DNA of 44,936 nt, from NCBI RefSeq assembly GCF_005893125.1, contig NZ_VCJS01000101.1, positions 1 to 44,936 of the forward strand, read 5' to 3'. The stretch's first letter is position 1. Every line of letters starts with the position of its first letter. Source of the DNA: Nonomuraea basaltis. GTDB taxonomy: Bacteria > Actinomycetota > Actinomycetes > Streptosporangiales > Streptosporangiaceae. This document shows positions 42,319 through 44,936 of the stretch, one piece after another. A program made the translations under genes and the position numbers. A model generated the notes under the pieces. The model was given only the letters and a program-made list of their open reading frames with translations, was not told the DNA's origin and made no database searches.

Positions 42319-44426
42319 GGATCCCGGCACCGCACTGGCCCAGCGTCGTCGGCCGCGCCCGCGCGGACGCCGGGCCGTTGCTCCTGGCCGCCGTCGTGGT
42401 GGCGGTCGTCACGCTGCTCGCCGGCGCGATGCCGCCGACGTTGTCCGCGACCGCCGACGCCGCCGTACGGGACGCGGTACGCAGGACCGGCGGCGACCTC
42501 CAGGTCCACGCCCGCATGGAAGGCGACGACGGGCCGGACGGCAGCCGCCTCCGGCACCCCCGCCTCGCCGAGGACGTCGACGACTTCCGAGCCAGGGCGA
42601 CGGACGAACTCGGCCCCAGCCTGCGCGCCGCCCTGCATCCACCCGTCGCCACCGTCACCAGCCCCACCCTCAAGATTACCGATGGCAGCGTGCTGCGTAC
42701 GTTCCAGCTCGCCTATGTGGCCCGCGACGGTGGGCCCGACGTGACCTGGATCGCGGGCGGCCCGCCCCAGCCCACCGCCTCCGCGACGGCGTCGGTTCCC
42801 TACGGCGCGCCGCCGTGGCCGGTGCAGGTGGGCCTGTCGGAGGCGGACGCCGCCGCTCTCCAGTTCCGTCCCGGCGCCCGCATCCCGCTGGCCGACGACC
42901 AGGGTAATGTCAAAAAGGTCCAGGTCAGCGGCATCTTCCGGCCTCGGGACAGCGCCGATCCCGCCTGGCGGCTCCTCCCTTCGCTGCTGAGTCCCGTCGC
43001 CGGCGTGGACGGCACGGGAAGCACCCGGTTCGCCGGGCTGCTGTCACGCGACTCGCTGCCCGACGCCCGGCTCTCCTTCGGCCAGGACGAGTTGCGGCGT
43101 ACCGTCTGGTTCACGCCCGACCCGATCCGGCTCACCTGGGACGCGGTCCCGTCGGTCGCCGCGAAGGTGGTCGCGCTCAAGGCGGCCTCCGGCTCCTCCG
43201 GCGCCCGGGACGGCTCGCTGAAGTGGGAGACCCGGCTCGACGGCGTGTTACGGCACGTGAGCTCCCAGGTCGACGCCGCGTTCGCGCAAGCGTCCATCCT
43301 GCTCATCACCCTGCTCGCCGTCGCGGTCCTGGTCCTGCTGCTCGCCGCCGACCTGCTGGTACACCGCCGCGCCCCCGCCCTGGCCGCCGCCCGGCAGAGA
43401 GGGATGTCGCTACCGGTGATCGGTGGCGAACTGCTGCTCGAATCCGCCGTGATGGCGCTGCTGGCCGCGGCGGCCGGGCTCGGCCTGGCCCGGGCCGTCG
43501 CGCCGGGGGTCTCCTGGGAGTGGGTGGCTCCCGTGGTGGTAACCGCCGTCGCCGCCGGACCGGCGTTCGGCACGCTCACCGCCGCCCGCGCCACCCGGGA
43601 TCGCCGCGTCCCGGCCAACCGGAGTGCGCGGCGGTGGGTGCGTAACACCGTACGACTGCGGCGGGCGGCTCTTGAGACCGGGGTGCTGGTGGCCGCGTCC
43701 GGTGCCGTCGTCGCTCTGTACCAGCGTGGAATCGGTGGCGGGGTGTTGCCCGCGAGCACGCCTGCCCTCTGCTCGCTCGCAGGCGCGCTCATACTGGCGC
43801 GGGCGCTGCCCCTCGGGATGCGCTTCGTGCTCAAGCGGCTTCTGCGGTCGAGCCGGCCGCTGGCGGTGTTCGGGGCCGCGAGGGCGGCGGCGACCTCGGC
43901 CCGGGTGCTACCGCTGCTGGTGCTCGTGACCTCCGTGGCCTTGGCCTCGTACGCGCTGACCCTTGGTGCCGCTGTCGGCCACGGGACTGCGGATGGGCCG
44001 CTGGCCTCGGGACTGCTGCGGTTGGCGTGGGTCTCGGCTGTGACCCTGCCGGTTCTGGGCCTGCTGGGACTCGCTCTCGGCACGGCAGCCGGCGCGCCGG
44101 AGCGGTGGCAGACCCTGACCCGGCTGCGCACCCTCGGGCTGCGGCCCCGGGAGGCTCGCTGGGTCGCCGCGGGAGAACTGCTGCCGCCGGTGGTGGTCGC
44201 CGCTGTGGGTGGTCCGCTGCTCGGGGTGCTGCTCGCCCGCCTGACGTTCGGCTCGCTCGCGCTGCGCCTGCTCACCGGCGCCGATCCGGCCCTGGCGCTG
44301 CCGTGGTGGGGGCTCGGCCTGGTGGCGGTCGTGTTCCTGGCGGCGGTCGCCGTCGTGGTGCCCGTCGAATCGGCGCTACGCCGCCGACGACGGTTGGGCG
44401 AGGTACTCCGCGCGGGCGACAGCTGA
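42315..44426 (+). CDS. FtsX-like ABC permease, short form
   Basis: A 703-residue permease. The GTG at 42315 overlaps the stop of the preceding permease and gives RIPAPHWPSVVGRARADAGP followed by the first span (LLLAAVVVAVVTLLAGAMPP). An extracytoplasmic domain (about 45-320) precedes a first FtsX set (ASILLITLLAVAVLVLLLAA, then a coupling-helix-like LAAARQRGMSLPVIGGELL), and a second set near the C-terminus has LTRLRTLGLRPREARWVAAG. It is shorter than its partner, with only one large outer domain. It completes the operon; a weak GCCGGC hairpin follows at 44427-44443. Confidence 0.88.
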   Translation: MRIPAPHWPSVVGRARADAGPLLLAAVVVAVVTLLAGAMPPTLSATADAAVRDAVRRTGGDLQVHARMEGDDGPDGSRLRHPRLAEDVDDFRARATDELGPSLRAALHPPVATVTSPTLKITDGSVLRTFQLAYVARDGGPDVTWIAGGPPQPTASATASVPYGAPPWPVQVGLSEADAAALQFRPGARIPLADDQGNVKKVQVSGIFRPRDSADPAWRLLPSLLSPVAGVDGTGSTRFAGLLSRDSLPDARLSFGQDELRRTVWFTPDPIRLTWDAVPSVAAKVVALKAASGSSGARDGSLKWETRLDGVLRHVSSQVDAAFAQASILLITLLAVAVLVLLLAADLLVHRRAPALAAARQRGMSLPVIGGELLLESAVMALLAAAAGLGLARAVAPGVSWEWVAPVVVTAVAAGPAFGTLTAARATRDRRVPANRSARRWVRNTVRLRRAALETGVLVAASGAVVALYQRGIGGGVLPASTPALCSLAGALILARALPLGMRFVLKRLLRSSRPLAVFGAARAAATSARVLPLLVLVTSVALASYALTLGAAVGHGTADGPLASGLLRLAWVSAVTLPVLGLLGLALGTAAGAPERWQTLTRLRTLGLRPREARWVAAGELLPPVVVAAVGGPLLGVLLARLTFGSLALRLLTGADPALALPWWGLGLVAVVFLAAVAVVVPVESALRRRRRLGEVLRAGDS

Positions 44427-44478
44427 GCCGGCCGACTGCCGGCGAATGGATCGGCATCGCCTATGGAGGTGGGACCGG

Positions 44479-44832
44479 TCAGGTGGTGAAAAGCTCCACC
44501 AGAATGGAGGCGCGTGGCGTGCGGTCCACGTAGATCTCCCGTCCCTGCCGTCGGCGCACGATAAGCCCGGCAGATTCCAGACGGTCACAGTGGTATGTCA
44601 CCTGTGTCAGGGGTTCGGTCTCGTCGGGCAGTAGCAGGGTGCTCGACAGCAGTGGTTCGCCGAGCTCGGCCAGCAGCGCCTGGGTGACGACGTGATCGGG
44701 GATTCGGACGCCGACCGTCTTCTTTCTGGGATGCAGCAACCGCCGCGGCACCTCCTTGGTCGCGGGCAGGATGAATGTGTAACCGCCGGGAGTCGCCGCC
44801 TTGACCAAGCGGCAACTCGGCGCTGGCACCAA
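44479..44832 (-). CDS. Chimera: YciO/Sua5-type fragment fused to a winged-helix end
   Basis: The 117-residue frame joins two unrelated pieces. Residues about 7-76 (LVKAATPGGYTFILPATKEV, PRRLLHPRKKTVGVRIPDHV, LLAELGEPLLSSTLLLPDET) are the middle of a YciO/TsaC-like threonylcarbamoyl-AMP synthase domain. From VTYHCDRLESAGLIVRRRQG to the end (REIYVDRTPRASILVELF) it is the recognition helix and wing of an ArsR/MarR-like winged helix. The join is at EPLTQ|VTYHC. Both parents are incomplete, and the upstream edge (44806) borders an IS fragment on the other strand. I would not expect a working enzyme or regulator. Confidence 0.7.
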   Translation of the reverse strand: MVPAPSCRLVKAATPGGYTFILPATKEVPRRLLHPRKKTVGVRIPDHVVTQALLAELGEPLLSSTLLLPDETEPLTQVTYHCDRLESAGLIVRRRQGREIYVDRTPRASILVELFTT

Positions 44833-44936
44833 GGTGAGATTCGCCCTGGAGGACCGATCCTTCCTCGCCGCCCTCTTGGCATCGCTGCCGCGCGAGGTCC
44901 TGCGCCGGCTACGGCTTCTCGTCAGCCCGGATACCG
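44807..44936 (+). mobile_element. IS transposase fragment (integrase-core type), runs off the window
   Basis: KRQLGAGTKVRFALEDRSFL then AALLASLPREVLRRLRLLVS and PDT match the pre-catalytic region of IS481-like transposases (VRFxxxDRxxLAALLxxLPxxVLRxLRLLVxPDTVLRWHR). The N-terminus is missing at the junction with the YciO fragment; the rest lies beyond the window. Confidence 0.6.

Noticed and set aside
40500..42638. Very long leftward open frame (712 codons) opposite the permease genes, and a similar one at 38641-40260
   Set aside because: They are shadows of high-GC codon use on the plus strand: Ser/Arg/Gly-rich, without domains, and fully antisense to well-supported ABC transporter genes.
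1..44936. CRISPR arrays, tRNA or rRNA genes
   Set aside because: No regularly spaced repeats and no tRNA or rRNA sequence patterns were noticed on either strand.

Overview
The window is very GC-rich, has actinobacterial codon use and carries families typical of sporulating actinomycetes: a CxxCxC micro-protein, an SsgA-like (SALP) pseudogene, FxSxx-COOH-type TPR protein, CU044_5270 anti-sigma-like protein, DUF6461, LAL/LuxR regulator, and paired FtsX-type ABC permeases. A Streptosporangiales-type actinomycete (Nonomuraea-like) is the best guess; this is inference from family content, not a database match. No rRNA, tRNA, CRISPR array or origin was seen.

Layout. 1-3.5 kb: a leftward operon of a secreted tripeptidyl-aminopeptidase-like hydrolase, a NarL-type histidine kinase and its LuxR response regulator, followed by a 50-residue Cys-rich protein. 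3.5-6.2 kb: a membrane-anchored unknown protein meeting a truncated NB-ARC/TPR (FxSxx) gene at a sharp junction. 6.4-8.7 kb: a MarR regulator divergent from a quinone reductase, with a striking double palindrome between them, then a DUF6461 gene. 8.7-14.4 kb: HSL-type esterase surrounded by remnants (SALP, Dps, AraC, glycosyltransferase, receiver-HATPase chimera, TPR), plus an intact DedA gene. 14.4-19.0 kb: a large LAL regulator lacking its Walker A part, an AAA ATPase, and remnants of an MHS transporter and an aminoglycoside phosphotransferase-like gene. 19.4-22.6 kb: TetR plus acyltransferase-3 operon and an IS with a frameshifted transposase. 22.7-26.6 kb: a leftward operon of two SDRs, an unknown protein, a truncated DUF899 gene, a SnoaL-tailed ECF sigma factor and a small sigma-like ORF. 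26.7-29.4 kb: a dense mosaic of broken genes (TPR, methyltransferase, DUF4236-type, serine resolvase, tyrosine recombinase, XRE regulator). 29.7-31.5 kb: ECF sigma plus CU044_5270 pair. 31.6-33.8 kb: S8 protease broken by a Tn3-family transposase fragment, and an intact DHFR-like reductase. 34-37 kb: LysR divergent from an MFS/PPOX pair, then recombinase remnants. 37.4-44.4 kb: a four-gene ABC operon (two ATPases, two FtsX-type permeases). 44.5 kb to the end: a YciO-winged-helix chimera and an IS fragment.

The main message is a working set of regulator-plus-effector cassettes separated by an unusually high density of truncations, frameshifts and in-frame chimeras, as expected of a recombining accessory region or chromosome arm. 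The features I think most deserve follow-up are the ABC ATPase with an AbrB-like C-terminal tail, the SDR that has lost both the Tyr and Lys of its active site, the receiver-HATPase and YciO-wHTH chimeras, and the MarR double operator.
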